DNA of 64,000 bases from Odontesthes bonariensis (lineage: Eukaryota; Chordata; Actinopteri; Atheriniformes; Atherinopsidae). The translations under genes and the position numbers were made by a program. Below, one piece after another: positions 23,604 through 49,700 of this stretch; the first letter of the stretch is position 1, and each line of letters begins with the position of its first letter. The DNA lies in contig NC_134526.1 in assembly GCF_027942865.1 (NCBI RefSeq), forward strand, positions 12,060,284 through 12,124,283, given 5' to 3'. A model generated the notes under the pieces. That model did not search any database and was not told where the DNA came from. It worked only from the letters and a program-made list of their open reading frames with translations.

Positions 23604-24949
23604 TAACCATTCAAAGTAGGTCTACATATGAAGAAAAATCCGCAAATGTCCGATATCTCATTAGAGAAATGGTTTGCATATGTTCTCTTGTTGAGAGCAT
23701 ACTCCATCCCCTTTTTTTAATTATTATTTTTTATGAAAACATTTGTCATACATAATTATAAACTGAAACTAAATAAATAAATAAATGAAAACTTCTAATG
23801 GCAGATTGTTTTTCTAGCTGCAAAAATGTTACAACAAGCTATCTAAGCTATTATTTTAATTAGTGATATTACAATCATTATTGACGGCACCGTCTTAAAA
23901 TCTGTATGTTATTACATCTTATAAAATCTCTTCGGTTATCTTTTTATCCTCAATTGAATAAGACGCAGATATCCAGATTATAATAATAAGTAAGGAGGGT
24001 GGTACAGCCTCTGTATGAGCTGTTTCGCGATTAAAGTAAAATCAACCCTTTACCAGAAAATTCTGGACAACCGCCGCATTTATAAGTAAGTTACCATAAG
24101 CATTACTGCCCTCTACCGGACATAATTAGACACTGCAGGTCTAATTTGGATTTAGGTCTAAAAGCATTTGCATATTTGCATATAGTCACGTCACGTCCAG
24201 TTAAATAACGCAACTGTCCTTCATCCTGTTTTCATAACAAGCCAACAGTCCCAGATTTAATTTTTTACTGGATTGTTTAGTAAAAACACTTTTAAGCAAG
24301 GAATTAGTTTGTCTTTTTAAAAACAGATATATGACAAATGTGCGTTATTTATCGTGCTCCTCAACTGAAATTTGCTCAAACACAACGCCAATATTTCACC
24401 CATATCAACAAACGTTTTTAGCTAAAGCTCATATGATAATAATAAATTTTTTATCATCATAGTTTATCGAATGTGTCTGAAACGAACAGAATTTAAGCAC
24501 AAAAATTATCAATAAGCACTCAGAGGTTTGTGATACTCCTGGAAGACGCTGAGATATTTAACTAGTAGACCTAAAAGTTAAATTAGCTTTGGCACGTGCC
24601 TTTGAAATTTTGTTGAGTATAGTGACCAAATGTAAACAACATACATAACGATAAAAACATTTAGAGAATATTTCAGGCTGTTTTACAATGCAGGCCAAAA
24701 GATCAACAACTTGTTCAAATTGAACTTTCAAAACTATCATATTGCTGTTATTGGCATTATTACCCTGAATTCCAGATCCATTTTATGATTCATTTTAGTA
24801 ATACGTGATCATTGTTTATATATAATTTTTGAATATTCTGCTGGCTTTTCCACTTTTGAGGAAGTCAGTGGCGGAACAAGAAAAATATTTATGGGATGGC
24901 AAGAGAGGGGGAGGATTTTTCAGGGGTGGCAACATATGTCAGAATTCTC

Positions 24950-25025
24950 TATATTTATCTATATTTCTATATATTTCTATATATTTCTATATTATCTATA
25001 TTTCTCTATATTCTTCTATATAAAA
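24950..25025. repeat. Tandem TATATTTC-type repeat
   Basis: Repeated units close to CTATATTTCTA, ten to twelve bases each, with slips. The flank at 24866-24940 (AGTGGCGGAACAAGAAAAAT and a G-rich stretch) looks like part of an old mobile element, but I cannot name it or find its other end. Confidence 0.6.
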
Positions 25026-25604
25026 GTCGCCGGAAGAATAGAATTTGCAGTCAAGTACTTCCGCCGCATATCAGGCAACATTTGTACTGAAATAAACTAT
25101 TGAATAAAGAAGTACCCGTGAAGTCATCACTGTTGTGAAATATACTGCCCTCTTGTGGTGAGAGTTGGGAACTGCCGTATTAAATTAGTCAAGGTAGCGT
25201 CAATAACTACGTAGGACATTGCAAAGAATTTCGGGGAGTGCTAGAAAAAAAATAAAATGATCCAATAATGAAAAAAAATATGTTGAAATAAGTTTGTTTT
25301 TTTAGAAGACACGGTTTAGATCTATATCTACGTATGATTAATTGAGAAATGTGCATCTAAACTAATTTTTGATCTGTCATTAATACTTTATTATTATCAT
25401 TATCATAGTATGACTATAATTATTATTATTATTGTTGTGATCTTCAAGTTTATATGTTTTAACATTTATGACATTAATTAGAGCCGGGTTTTAACTGGAA
25501 CTGTGTCGTTTTAGTCAAGCGTGGCAAAAAAAAGAGGAAAAGATGATTTATACAAATATTTATTTAATCTCTACTCTTGTCTACAGTAAACACATGCCTT
25601 ACAC

Positions 25605-25740
25605 TTCAAACTAAATTTATTTGTATAGCACATTTCATGTACAAAACAATTCAAAGTGCTTTACATAAAATAAAAGCATTGCAGTAGGGAGTGGAAGAAG
25701 CATTACAAAAACATTAAAGAATATAAAGAGAAACAAATAA
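25605..25740 (-). repeat. Teleost interspersed repeat (LINE/SINE tail-like)
   Basis: TTTATTTGTATAGCACATTT and AATTCAAAGTGCTTTACATA are phrases common to fish interspersed-repeat tails. The orientation appears reversed. Only a short piece is present. Confidence 0.5.
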
Positions 25741-26096
25741 AATAAACTTACTTGCCACTTCCTGCTGGCCTGGGTTTAATTAACTCCGCGCACTCCACCG
25801 GCCGGTGAGTTCCGTCAAAACCAACACCCAGGAATTCTGGACAAGCTTGGAAACAGCCAATCAGGTCGACTCCCGTCTACGTTAGCAAACCTCTGGCAAA
25901 ACAACAGCTCGCCCTCTATTTGTATCCGTCTCATCAGCGCATTCACCGACAAACCAAGCGTCAAAAATGTTTAATTAACCAAGGCTTTTATTTCTGTGGA
26001 TGTTGTATTTGTTTGGGCCTCGGTTTAGGCTGAAGTCAGAGCTAATCTGAGCTACTGGCGCGCCGTTAGCCACTAGCTAACTGTAACTAGAGAAAG

Positions 26097-29000
26097 ATGG
26101 GGTCCATCCTGAGTCGCAGAATCGCTGGTGTTGAGGACATCGACATCCAGGCCAATTCGGCTTACAGATTTCCACCAAAATCTGGTAAGTAATTGGAGGC
26201 GACGTCGGTTTAAGTCAAATTTCTCATAATTACGGAAGCAAACGCTGTTAGCCGAGTATTCCGTTTGTTGATCGGTTTTCACGTATTTCATGTGAAAGAT
26301 AGTCAGCTGTGTGGACAGATGATCACTGTTTATAAACATGTGTGATCGAACTGAAATGTTTTAACCAAGAGAGATCACATGTTCAGAAAAAAATGTATCC
26401 TGCTTATAAAACTCTCGTAATGTATCAGATACCGCCCCTGACGAGGAGTGTTAAATTGAAACCACTAAGCTTTAAATGATCCTATCAGCTGTTAGCTGAT
26501 TGACATTATTGTGAATGAACAGACTCTTATTCACACGAAAAAGATCTTGCAAGAACTAAGGGGCTCGAGATGTTGACACGAGCCCCCAATGCCCACATGG
26601 GATTTTTCAGCTTTCAAAACAAAGACATGCAAAGCTAATTATTCTGTGCTTTTTGCTAGTTCAAAGGTATTTTAATATTCATTTTCTATACCCTTGCTTT
26701 GTTATCAAGATATAAGATAGATTTGTTTTGCAGTTATTAAAAACCACCACACATTTAATTTTGAACAAACATTTAAAGAAACACAGTTTACCTTTGACCC
26801 AGCTGAATTTTGGATATTTTATGGAAAACGGAAGAGATAAAACTAGAAAATGTCAATCTGACAGCAGTTTGGGGGTTATGTTTGTTCAGGACGCCACGCA
26901 CCAGTCTCTGCAATGACCGAGTTATAATGTATGAGCCAACCTTAGCAGCGTCTCCATGCCGACATACTGGTAGTGCCTTTATTACTCACCTGTTGTTCTT
27001 TTCTCTTCAGGGAATTACTTTGCGAGCCATTTCTTCATGGGAGGAGAGAAATTTGACACGCCACATCCAGAGGGATACCTCTTTGGGGAAAACATGGATC
27101 TAAATTTTCTTGGAAACAGGCCAGTGCAGGTAGAAACTGATGTTCCTTTAACTGTGCATTGAATGTTACATATTTCACACATCTTTATGTAGTTCCACGT
27201 AGCTAGTCTTCAACGGTATTGATTAAAAATGTCAGGAAATTCAAATCCAGTATCATTCTTGTTGTTGTTGCTTCATTAGTTCCCATATGTGACACCTGCG
27301 CCCCACGAGCCTGTGAAAACCTTGAGGAGTCTGGTTAACATCAGGAAGGACTCTTTGCGTTTAGTCAGGTAAAGATAGCCGGACACCACGACCATACAAA
27401 GATTTTAAAGCAAAGAGATTTTATTAATGCTTGTCAAACCTCTTGACTCCAGGTATAAAGATGACTCTGACGCATCACTGGAGGACGGTGGTAAACCAAA
27501 GGTTCAGTACGGAGTGGAGTTCACCTTTGACGCCGATGCTCGAGTAGCCATCACCCTCTACTGCCAGGCGTTTGAGGAGTTCTCCAACGGCATGGCTGTG
27601 TAAGAATTTAATGTCATAACTTTTCTTATATTGAACATTATCGGAGTATCATCAACGCTTTTGTTCAACTGAATTCAACAAACCATCCATCTGTGTGGGA
27701 GTAGATCAGATTCTCTCCAGTAACACGCAGGAATCTTGACGCAGCTTCTTCACTTTTAGTGGGAAACATTGTGCCAGAGACACTTTCCCCCTCGTTTATG
27801 GCTGGTCAGATTCAAGCCTCAGAGCACAAAGTCTAGAATAGACACAGTGGGTCCTTGGCAACGTGCAGTCACCATGGATACTGCAGATAAGACTTGGAAG
27901 AAGATGAATGTAATAGTCTGTACTGAAGTTCTGTTTTATGATGAAACTTTAAGATCAGATATTGCTGCTGTCTCATATTATTTGGTGAAACAAGGAGCTA
28001 CTGATTTAAGATGAGCTGTCACACTGATGTCTCCTCTGAAAACAGTGTGCATTGAAATAATCGCTCCCCTTTTCAACTTTATTTCTGCACTGGAATGATG
28101 GGTTTCAACTCCAGACTCTTGTGTGTGTAGGTACAGTCCAAATGATCCATCCTTGGTCTCTGAAACGGTGCATTACAAGCGGGGAGTGAGCCAGCAGTTC
28201 TCCATGCCATCTTTCAAAATAGATTTCACCGAGTGGAAAGAGGAGGATGTAAGTTTAGAGTTCGCTACTAGATCCCAAAAGCAGAATGCACCGATGTATC
28301 AGTGAGTTAAATATTTGCATCATTTCTTCCTTTCAAGCTGAACTTTGACCTGGACCGAGGTGTGTTTCCCATGGTGATCCAAGCTGTGGTTGATGAAGGG
28401 GATGGTAAGTCACCAGAGCTGCACAATTGTCATGACGACACATCTACTACTACTACTAGTTAGTTGCTAATGTTGCTAAAAAATCTTTTTTCTTTTCTCC
28501 TCTAAGATTGTTTGGGACATGCTCATGTCCTTTTGGCAGCCTTTGAAAGGGTACGTATACGTCTAAAAATGAAAATAATTGCGTAGATGTGTATGAAGCT
28601 TTCATTTGTGCTAAAACACCTTTCTTTTTATCTCCAGCACGTTGATGGCAGTTTCTCCGTCAAGCCGCTGAAACAGAAACAAATTGTAGGTTTTTTTTTT
28701 GGTTTTTTTTAACGTTCTTGTTTTTGGTACTTTTTTTTTTTTTTTTTGATTAGTTTATGTACTTTGATTTGAACTACTTTTGATTTACTGATGCACTGGC
28801 AAAGACATTTTGGAAATGCAGATCCCTCATTAGTGTCCAGATGAAATGTCTTTGGCTCACTTCAGCCCTATTTTACCATCAAACTAAATGCTGCTTTTGA
28901 AAAGCCTGCGCACCACAAAAATCTGCAGACACCCAAACGAGTCTAACAATTTTCATGGTCAAGGCTTTCTGAAAAGTGGTTTTCATATTTCTTCTTCTGT

Positions 29001-31043
29001 TTTTGTTTTTTTTTTCTTCATAGGTCGACCGTGTGAGCTACCTCTTACAGGAGATCTATGGGATTGAGAACAAAAACAACCAAGAAACCAAGGTTCCAGT
29101 GGAAATATTTTGTATTCACATATCACGATGCTGTAAAAAGTCCTACGTGTTTGTTCTTTGTGCCTTGGTTTTATTCTTTTTTTTTTTTCTAGCCATCTGA
29201 TGATGAGAATAGTGACAACAGCAATGAGTGTGTTGTCTGTTTGTCTGACCTGCGAGACACACTCATCCTGCCCTGCAGACATCTGTGTCTCTGCAACTCC
29301 TGCGCAGACACTCTGCGTTACCAGGCCAACAACTGTCCCATCTGCAGGCTGCGTAAGAACAGTTTCATTATTTCAGTTTTCTGAGCAGGTTCTGTAATGC
29401 TGCCTGTTGAATTTATATATTTTTTTGGGATGAATTGTAAATTGGTTTATTCCAACCAGCCTTCAGAGCCTTGCTCCAGATACGAGCTGTGAGGAAAAAG
29501 CCCGGAGCTCTTTCTCCTGTGTCCTTCAGTCCTGTTCTGGCTCAGACTATGGACCACGAAGAACATTCAGTAGGTGTCATGCAAATCTGCTACTTTCAGC
29601 TGCAACCCTGGGAGTTACTGCATAAGGGAACACATGCAATTGTGATATATCATCTGCAATAAATCCACTGTCCCGCTCATTGTCTGAAACGCTTTGCAGA
29701 GCTCAGACTCCGTACCTCCTGGTTTTGAACCCATCTCACTGTTGGAAGCTCTGAACGGTATGCAGTCAGTGTCTCCTGCCATCCCATCTGCCCCCCTGTA
29801 CGATGAAATCAACTTCTCAGGAGGTCTGGGAGGTGACAACCGTCAGCTGAGCTCTCCGGAGCATATAAGTGATGGAAGTCTGCCGAAAGGCAAAGTCAGC
29901 AAGTCACCTGACAGGTAATCTAGATTACCTGAGAGTGTTTACATGTACATGCACATCTGGTCAGGATAGAAAACTGGGTCACAAGTGTAACAATAGTTTC
30001 AAATTAGATTTTTTACATTGGGTTTGGTCAGTTAGCAGATTTCCCCTCCAATCTGTGTGTGTGTGCTACTTATAACACCACTGTAGAGGAGGGTTCATTT
30101 GAAAGTTGTGGTTTGATTAGAATTCGTCTTTTTCATACTCGTTGCTATAATTTGCTCATTTTTGGTGCCTCATCTTCCCTCCAGCACCCTCAGATCGCCA
30201 TCCTCTCCCATCCAGGAGGAAGATGAGGAGAAGCTCTCAGAGATGTCAGATGCTCAGCCACACACACTTCTCTCCAGCAGCCCCGCCCCCACAGACGTAA
30301 GCAGCTTCACAGCCTGACTTTTTTAACTTTGACTCTGCTGCACACTGAACATTTTGGCTGCTTTTCCTCCAGGCCACAGCAGCCGAGGACGTGGCAGAAT
30401 CTCTCTCTCCAGATGACGGTGAGTTTTCTCATTTGGCACTTTGTGAACAGGCGGTCAGTAATGTGCTTGACATTGTTGCTGTCCTGGGTGACTCAGAGGA
30501 CAGGATGCATTCCGGAGCAGACATCCTGCAGGACTGCAGCAGTGAACACTGCAGCTTGACCAAAACAGAGAGCGACCCAGCGGGGGATCTGTCTCTGCCC
30601 GGTGAGAAATCCTCTGTCAGGAACACTGAACAAATACTCCTGAGTTGAAGCGCTTAATAACTTTCATGCTGGAAAGAAAGTTGGATATGTAATTATATAA
30701 TCGGTTTGTGACATAAGCAATGAAGTGAGCTGTAGTCTCATGATGACGACACGGAACAAATTAATTGACTGCTGCTCTTAAAACAGACAAAATTGTCTGT
30801 TTCTGTTACTTTTACCTCTGTTGGATGTTACATTTCCATTCTGGTTCCCTAGCTCAGTCTCTTTCATCTTTAATCCAAACTTTAAGGCTGTGATTTTTCA
30901 TGCTTTGCATCTAACCAGTGTGCTCTTGCCTCTGTGTGTTTTCTAACACTCCTTCTCTGGTCCGTGCCATCCTGTCTCTCTGTACTGGCTCACGTTTTGC
31001 AGCTCTCGGTCCCGATTCCTGCTCTATTGGTATGGAGGAATAA
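26097..31043 (+). CDS. mgrn1: E3 ubiquitin-protein ligase MGRN1 (mahogunin), isoform ending SIGMEE
   Basis: RING ligase acting at endosomes and in melanocortin signalling. Fifteen exons: 26097-26184, 27011-27129, 27280-27368, 27453-27599, 28131-28248, 28338-28404, 28507-28550, 28638-28685, 29024-29092, 29193-29352, 29460-29569, 29700-29914, 30185-30296, 30373-30601 and 31003-31043, giving 551 residues (one human isoform has 552). Begins [11 protein letters not shown], a possible N-myristoylation context. The conserved body includes [20 protein letters not shown] and the C3HC4 RING at 276-314 ([20 protein letters not shown], then CNSC and CPIC). PSAP at 382-385 is the TSG101-binding motif. The mammalian exon carrying a KKPK-type nuclear signal after EEHS is not found: intron 29570-29699 is only 130 bases and encodes nothing like it. 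Confidence 0.96.
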
Positions 31044-31404
31044 CTGTGGTATGTAGGCTTTCCTGTCTGCTCTGCTTCTGTATGTATGGGCTTTATTTTT
31101 CCCTTTGCATGTGGTTCTCAGTGAACACATTTTTAAAAAAAAATCTCCAGTAGTGAGTTTGTGGTTTTAGTTAACTGTGAGGTCAGACTGCTCAAGACTA
31201 AGCAATTTATTTTAGCTTCAGTGGTCTTACTTAACGTTTGACAGGCAACCTGATTTTGAACCATGTTGCTCTGATACATCTTCCTCTCCAGGGTCATCCG
31301 AGTCAACAGAAAGCCTGAAAAGTCAGAGCACAAACTGCTCCAGCCAGCCTCTCCTGTGTCCCACAAGCAGCCTTCATATGGAAGATGAACACCTCAACCC
31401 CTGA
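31003..31404 (+). CDS. mgrn1: mgrn1 alternative C-terminal exons
   Basis: Exon 30373-30601 ends in phase 1 and can join two downstream acceptors. At 31003 it reads [13 protein letters not shown] and stops at 31041-31043. A good donor follows (GTG|gtatgt, exon end 31048), so this is a 46-base cassette with its own stop. If it is skipped, the acceptor at 31292 gives SSESTESLKSQSTNCSSQ and ends MEDEHLNP at 31402-31404, for a protein of about 575 residues. Both ends resemble known mammalian mahogunin isoform ends, so the choice looks conserved. Expression is not visible from DNA. Confidence 0.8.
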
Positions 31405-33066
31405 CTCTGACCCAGCGTTGCTTCACAAAGATCATCCAATCTCCTCAATACTTTCACCCAGACCCTTTCTCTGCCCAATCATCTGCTTGTGTTGTGAGAG
31501 CAGGCGGTGGCCCTGAAAGAAATTTGACAAGTATGAGTGAGGGCTCTGTTCACTCCACCAATGTCTCACAACTACAGAAAGAAATTTGACTGCCAGGAAG
31601 ATGGTTTTAGTACCACACTCTATGACTGATGTTTGAAAAAAGGTCTCAGCTTTGAAAACTCATATGATGTTCATTTGTGTGTCTTTGCCAGATTTGTGGT
31701 CTCATGATGTAGATTCCAGAGATATTTCACTACCTGTCATGGTGGTGCTTTTAAGCACACTTACTTTAATTAACTGTGTATCAATTTCTCTAAACTAAAA
31801 TGAAAAGACTTTATAAATGCAGTTTGTGTTTAGATATCGTATTCATTTGTGCAACATGTTAGATTAATGACTGTAAGACAGGTTTTTCGCTGTCATGCTG
31901 ATTTGGTTTATGAGCAGCATTTTGAAGACATTACTTGTGTATCCGTGTCCATTTGAGGTGATTTTGCACTCTGACAAAATCATTTATTATCCATTCCTTT
32001 TTAATAGAAGTATATGATGAAATTATTTTAACTTCTCTGCTGTCTTAAAAATCGATCTGCCTGTTTTATTATTTCAAATGTTGATATCTATGTATAATAA
32101 CTACTAGAATCCTGTGTAGTTACTTCCAAAACTGTATACTTGGATATTACATAGAAAAAATCTGGTATTGAAGTAATGAAACCAGATTCAGTTAACATGC
32201 ACATTATTTAAGACTTTGATAATCAATAAGAGCTACATATTCACATCCTAACAGCTGAATTCAAAGATTGCTAAAGCAAGGAACAAGCCTAGATGTTCCA
32301 TCTACTTGTAAGCTGATTTAGTATGGCGCAGCAAGCGTGCTTATCATTGATGTGGCTGATCTCCGTACAGTCTTTTCTTGTGGCAACGCCAGTGTTCGCT
32401 TACGATGTAGCTGCAAAAAAAGGGGTCATATGTTTGTGTGGCTGCAGCGGCTTCCCTAGGTCCTGTATGTGTAGCACCATATAGATCTATGTGCCTTGAA
32501 TTAATATGGCTGCCTGCCTGCTTGTTGCAACGGACATTTGTGTTCTTACAAATTCTACAATATACAGCCGTTTCAGCTCATGGACAGGATTTATGATGCT
32601 GATGTACAGAGCTTTCTTTGTTCTATATTACAAACTTCATGCTTCTGGAAAATGTACATTGTCATTGTAAATGAGCAATATTAAGTTGAACTGTTTATTT
32701 ACCATGTTATGACAAAGTATCAATTATGCATTTAAGATTAGTATCTTTGCTCAAGTGAAATTCTGTATGTGTTCCTGGAAAAAACACAACCGATGTAACA
32801 CATGCTAACTTTGCGTTTTATGAATTGGGCTTGCATTTGCATGTGAATTTGTAGAGGCTTTCATCTCCCAATGCTTTTACTCTAAGTACTGCGGTTAATT
32901 TGTCTTTATTCCCTCCTCTTTGCCATCTCAACATGACACTGTGCCTTCCTGTTCTGACCACTATTGACCTGGTATCCAGGATAACCCTGCAGTAGGTGGT
33001 TTTGGTTCTCAGTTTCTTTCTGTCTGTCTCCCTTTATGTGTATAGCAGCATGTGTATAACAATAAA
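31405..33066 (+). terminator. mgrn1 3' UTR with poly(A) signal at 33061-33066
   Basis: About 1.66 kb of AT-rich non-coding sequence after the last stop, ending with a canonical AATAAA at 33061-33066. No other gene signal. Short open frames in the following 500 bases have no recognisable content. Confidence 0.6.
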
Positions 33067-36137
<3,071 letters not shown>

Positions 36138-37277
36138 CCTACTCCACCTTTCTTCCACTTACTGACCTCTAAGATGGACTCAGGACAGAAAAGTAAAACA
36201 ACATATAGCAGAGCGACGATAAAAATGCTCGTTGAATGAGCATGGAGGAAGGTCTGTGGGAGAACAGACAGGACTAAGAGTGGATTCACTTCTCCAAGGA
36301 ACAAAAGTTACATGTTTGCAGTTAATAATGTGGCTTATAAGACATCAGATCATTTTCTCTGTTATCAGTAGCACATCAGCTTTGAGTTTAATGTTGCATT
36401 TCCAATCATTGTACTGTTTAAAGCAATCAGTAGAAAACATTTCAGAAACACAAGACAGTGTTATGTTCCGAAATAAATACAATTCAACTTCTGTACAGTA
36501 AACAAAGCAAAATATCAAATAAATTCATTAGAGCACCTGCACACTGATCAATCAGCTATTTAAAGCTGACTGATCAGTTGGATTGTGAGATACTAATAAC
36601 TGAAATGTTTCTCTTTCTTTGTCGTTTGATTTTAATAAACTACAAAGCAACCGCAAGCAGGCATTTTCTGGTAATTAAGAAAACAAGAAGACATTTGTAT
36701 TTTGTTGATTTTTTTTACTGTTATTTTGAGTTACATGTGTGTAGACAGGTAGCTAAAACACTACCGTGTTGAAAACAATAATCACTTCTTGAGAAGCAAT
36801 AAACAAACAAAAGAAAACATTCTAGTGCTCAGCATAATGTAACAAAAATATGGCAGTAGTTGGTACATTTATCAACAAGGCACCAAAGGTATCAATATTT
36901 TTGTCCCTGCTTCTGTATGAGGTTGCCTGAATAACAATAATAAAAACCATTTCTGGATTGTGAATGTAGAAAATAATCCATCTCTCTGCACCAGAGCTGA
37001 AATCTCTAATCCCTGCCTCTCATATAAAGGGAAACTTGGCGCTTTGATAAGTATCTGAAGTGCCATAGCTTTGTTTCACTGGACAGTGAAGGAGTGACAA
37101 ATGACTGCCTGTGAACAGGGAAACAATTAAGGAAGTCCTTATGATGAGGGGTATAGGTATTCATAATGACAGAGTAAAAGAGCACAACCATAATCTTTTA
37201 GTTCACAGAGAAGGGGTAACTGCTCTCCGAACCAGTCCACGCCTATTTCCCTGATGCCTTCCAGCTATGGTTGCACT
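36138..37277. other. Convergent 3' UTRs of aanat2 and rhbdf1
   Basis: The aanat2 3' UTR runs to one of the AATAAA signals at 36472 or 36518. The rest, up to 37277, is probably the rhbdf1 3' UTR on the minus strand, though I see no clean minus-strand signal. No coding content. Confidence 0.5.
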
Positions 37278-46706
<9,429 letters not shown>

Positions 46707-49700
46707 GTTCTCCGTCCCACCCCAGGCCTGCCAGCTACATAAATGGAGAAGGATTGACGAAATTATTCATAAAAGCATTATTCTAAGAAAGTTAAATCTA
46801 ACCTGTAAAATCACAATTTGAATTTAAGCATATTCTTTAATAATAAATATGATGGTCACAGTGACTTTCTGCTGTAGAACTGTTTCACAAGAGGGTGCTA
46901 AGGCCCCCTATTCTGTTCAAATGTGGGCGTTAACATTTTTCTGCTCACTGGATAGTATAAGGGAAACCAGAATGCTCAGAATAAGCTACAGCTGTTTACC
47001 ACTTCTCCAAAAAAAAAAAACACATCACAGAGTTATTTTAAAAAAAGACATGTATTTGTGCTTGAGAGTGAGGAAGTTGGCAGTCTTAAACATAATCCCT
47101 TAATTTTCACTTAAAATCAAGCATAATTCCCCTTTGTGGTTAAAAGTAGCCCTGCTTCCAGCAGACATCCATCAGAGACTAATGACTGTGTATGCATTCC
47201 CATAATGAGGACTGTGGACCACAGGAGGTGCACAATAAACCTCAGCATCAGACAGTCTGCCTAATAGCTGTAGCCTTGTTATCATCAGCCCTACATTTTA
47301 TTGTCCCACCACCCAACCTCACTTCTCTGGGTTTGTTTCCTGCCCTTTTCTGGATTCCCATAATTCCCTTGGAAAACTAAACTAGTTTGCCCCTTAACAG
47401 CTCGAATTTGTACTTCTGACATAGCATCCAAAAAAATAAAAAACTAGGTACTCGCTTACTGCTGATTCAATCATCCTTTCAGCCTGCAGTAAAAGGGAAA
47501 AAAATATGTCAAATTGCAAAAGAGCCTCTTCAGCTATGCAAATAAAACCAAATGAATGTGAAAAATCTCTTTCCCACCCATATACGACATTCTTAATAAT
47601 ATATCTTTAGGTTAAAATGCCTCTCAATGTTAATGTCACATATATGGTCACAACAGAGGTTTTCACCCGTCACACCTAGTTATGTCCTCACATCTGTTGT
47701 TAAATCTCAAGTTATTAGAAAAAAAGTCTGTGGATTCTAGAGACCACATCTGTTTCACGTTGGCATTTTAATGCACTGCAGGCTTACGTTTTAGCCTTTG
47801 TGATGATAGGAAGTGTTGTCAGTGCATCTCATCAGAGACAGAAGGAAAACTTCATACTGAGGGCAGCAGGGTTGTCACCAGTGTGTTAACATGGTCTAGG
47901 TGTCACTGCTTTGAAATTCATTGAGCTAGAAGGATATTATAGGATATATGTTTAAGATATTATGAGCTGACATTTCTGCAACAGTACAGTGATAGAGACT
48001 GCAACAAAAAGCTGAAAAACTTGATGAACTGGTTTAAATAAAACAAAGAACACTTTAAGTTGTTATGGTGCTAATACATTTTATTTCAGTGTCTGTAATG
48101 TTTGGCCTTGTGCACATATTAGGCTTTGATGGTGAATGTTGTGTGACCTCCAGTGACATTGTCTGGAGTGTGATTAGCAAAACAGACTGGACTGCAAAGT
48201 CAGAAACGTCCAGAGCTGGGGAAAAAAAAAAAAAAGATGAGTGAATGAGGGCATGTAGACGGCATAGAAACTTCATTTGGATTATTCATTCTTTGCCACT
48301 CTAGCCAAGTTATCTTTTATCAGTGTGGCTTAACGTACAATTTAGTTCACATTACCAGAAAAAAATATATCCTACAAACTCAGGAAGAAATAATCATAGA
48401 GCAGTTACTAACATCGGGGAAATACAACTGTAACTTGACTTGTGCAGGGCTCGTTGAAACAATAGCCTTCTATCTTGCTCCAGGCTATAATAAATAATAT
48501 TTGATCAATTTTCCCATTAGTTCAGACCGCAGGGCCTGATTCAATCATCCTGGTTCCTGATATAAAGCAGATCTGTGAATGGGGAGGGAGCATCTGCTTA
48601 AGAGTTTCAGAATGAAGTACACTGGGAAGCGACATTTCCTTCATGCTTGACCTCTGGTTGCACTGAATAGTGCGTTGATGGCCAACACAAAAAGACTGTA
48701 AAAGTCTTGCCCAAGCAAAATTCAGTGCTAAAGGATTAATGTAGCCATTCAGCTATTGTTATAGTACCCAAAGGTCTGCTGACCAGCACATTATAAGAGC
48801 ATCTGGTCACAGCTCAAGATAAACCTCCAACGTTCCACAGAGAGTAAAGCCAAGTGACTTGGAAGTCCGTCTCCTTCTTACTCTCTTTTCCCCTTCCAAA
48901 GTCAACATGGCAGCGAAACTGGCATTGGGCTGCAACTCGTGTCTGAGGAGGAGTTTAGCTGGAACAGTTGGCTTAGTCATCTTTCAGAAGCCAACACAAA
49001 TATGACCAGCTTTTCATGCATTTCTCTCTGTGAAAATTTCAAATTTTAGAACTGAGAGGATTCGACTCGAGGCTTCTCATTCTCAGAGAAAAATAAACAT
49101 TATAAGCAGGAAGTCCTTCAGAAGCAGATATCCTTGGGGATGAAATGTTCAACTCAATTTTGGGCAAATATCCAGACTGGAAGATTAGCTCTTCCTTGAC
49201 AGTGCATGTTATCTAGGTTCATGTATGGGGAGTGGGGGTTGGGGGTGGGTGCGTGAGTGTGTGTGGAAGGGGGTTAGTGATATAAGACTGTACTATTCAA
49301 ACTATTCCACCTGCCCACTGCTTAGCAAACATACCACGATGGTTTATCTTACACTCAAGGTGGTTGTGCATTTTTTTTTTTTTTTTGCTGTCTGAGATGG
49401 TGTATGGTAACAATTTAAAGAGTGTAATAGTTTCCCACAGTGTTTACATTCCTTGTGCTGATTTGAGGCTCACATTCTTTCGACCACCATGATTTAATCT
49501 ATTTTCTCAAAAGGATTTGTTTTGACTTCAAGATTCACATCTAAAGAGGGAAATCACCCACATCCATAACTTAGGAGTGCACCGTGCCAGATTGGCTTCC
49601 TGCTCTGTGTAAGAAACTAATACGTCCCGCTCAATCACAAGACCCACAACTATCCTGCATTGATTGTATTTCATTCTGGAGCTGACACTGCCTGCACACG

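Larger units (their letters stand above)
22363..26096. other. Intergenic region between the transposon nest and mgrn1
   Basis: Mostly AT-rich and without a recognisable gene. GC-richer sequence with GCTAG repeats at about 23080-23190 precedes one modest open frame (listed separately). It is a possible promoter zone for that frame or for the unplaced first exon of cdip1. A tandem tract of TATATTTC-like units lies at about 24950-25025. Immediately upstream of mgrn1 (about 25780-26096) CpG content rises, with GGCGCGCC at about 26058, fitting the mgrn1 promoter and 5' UTR. Confidence 0.5.
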
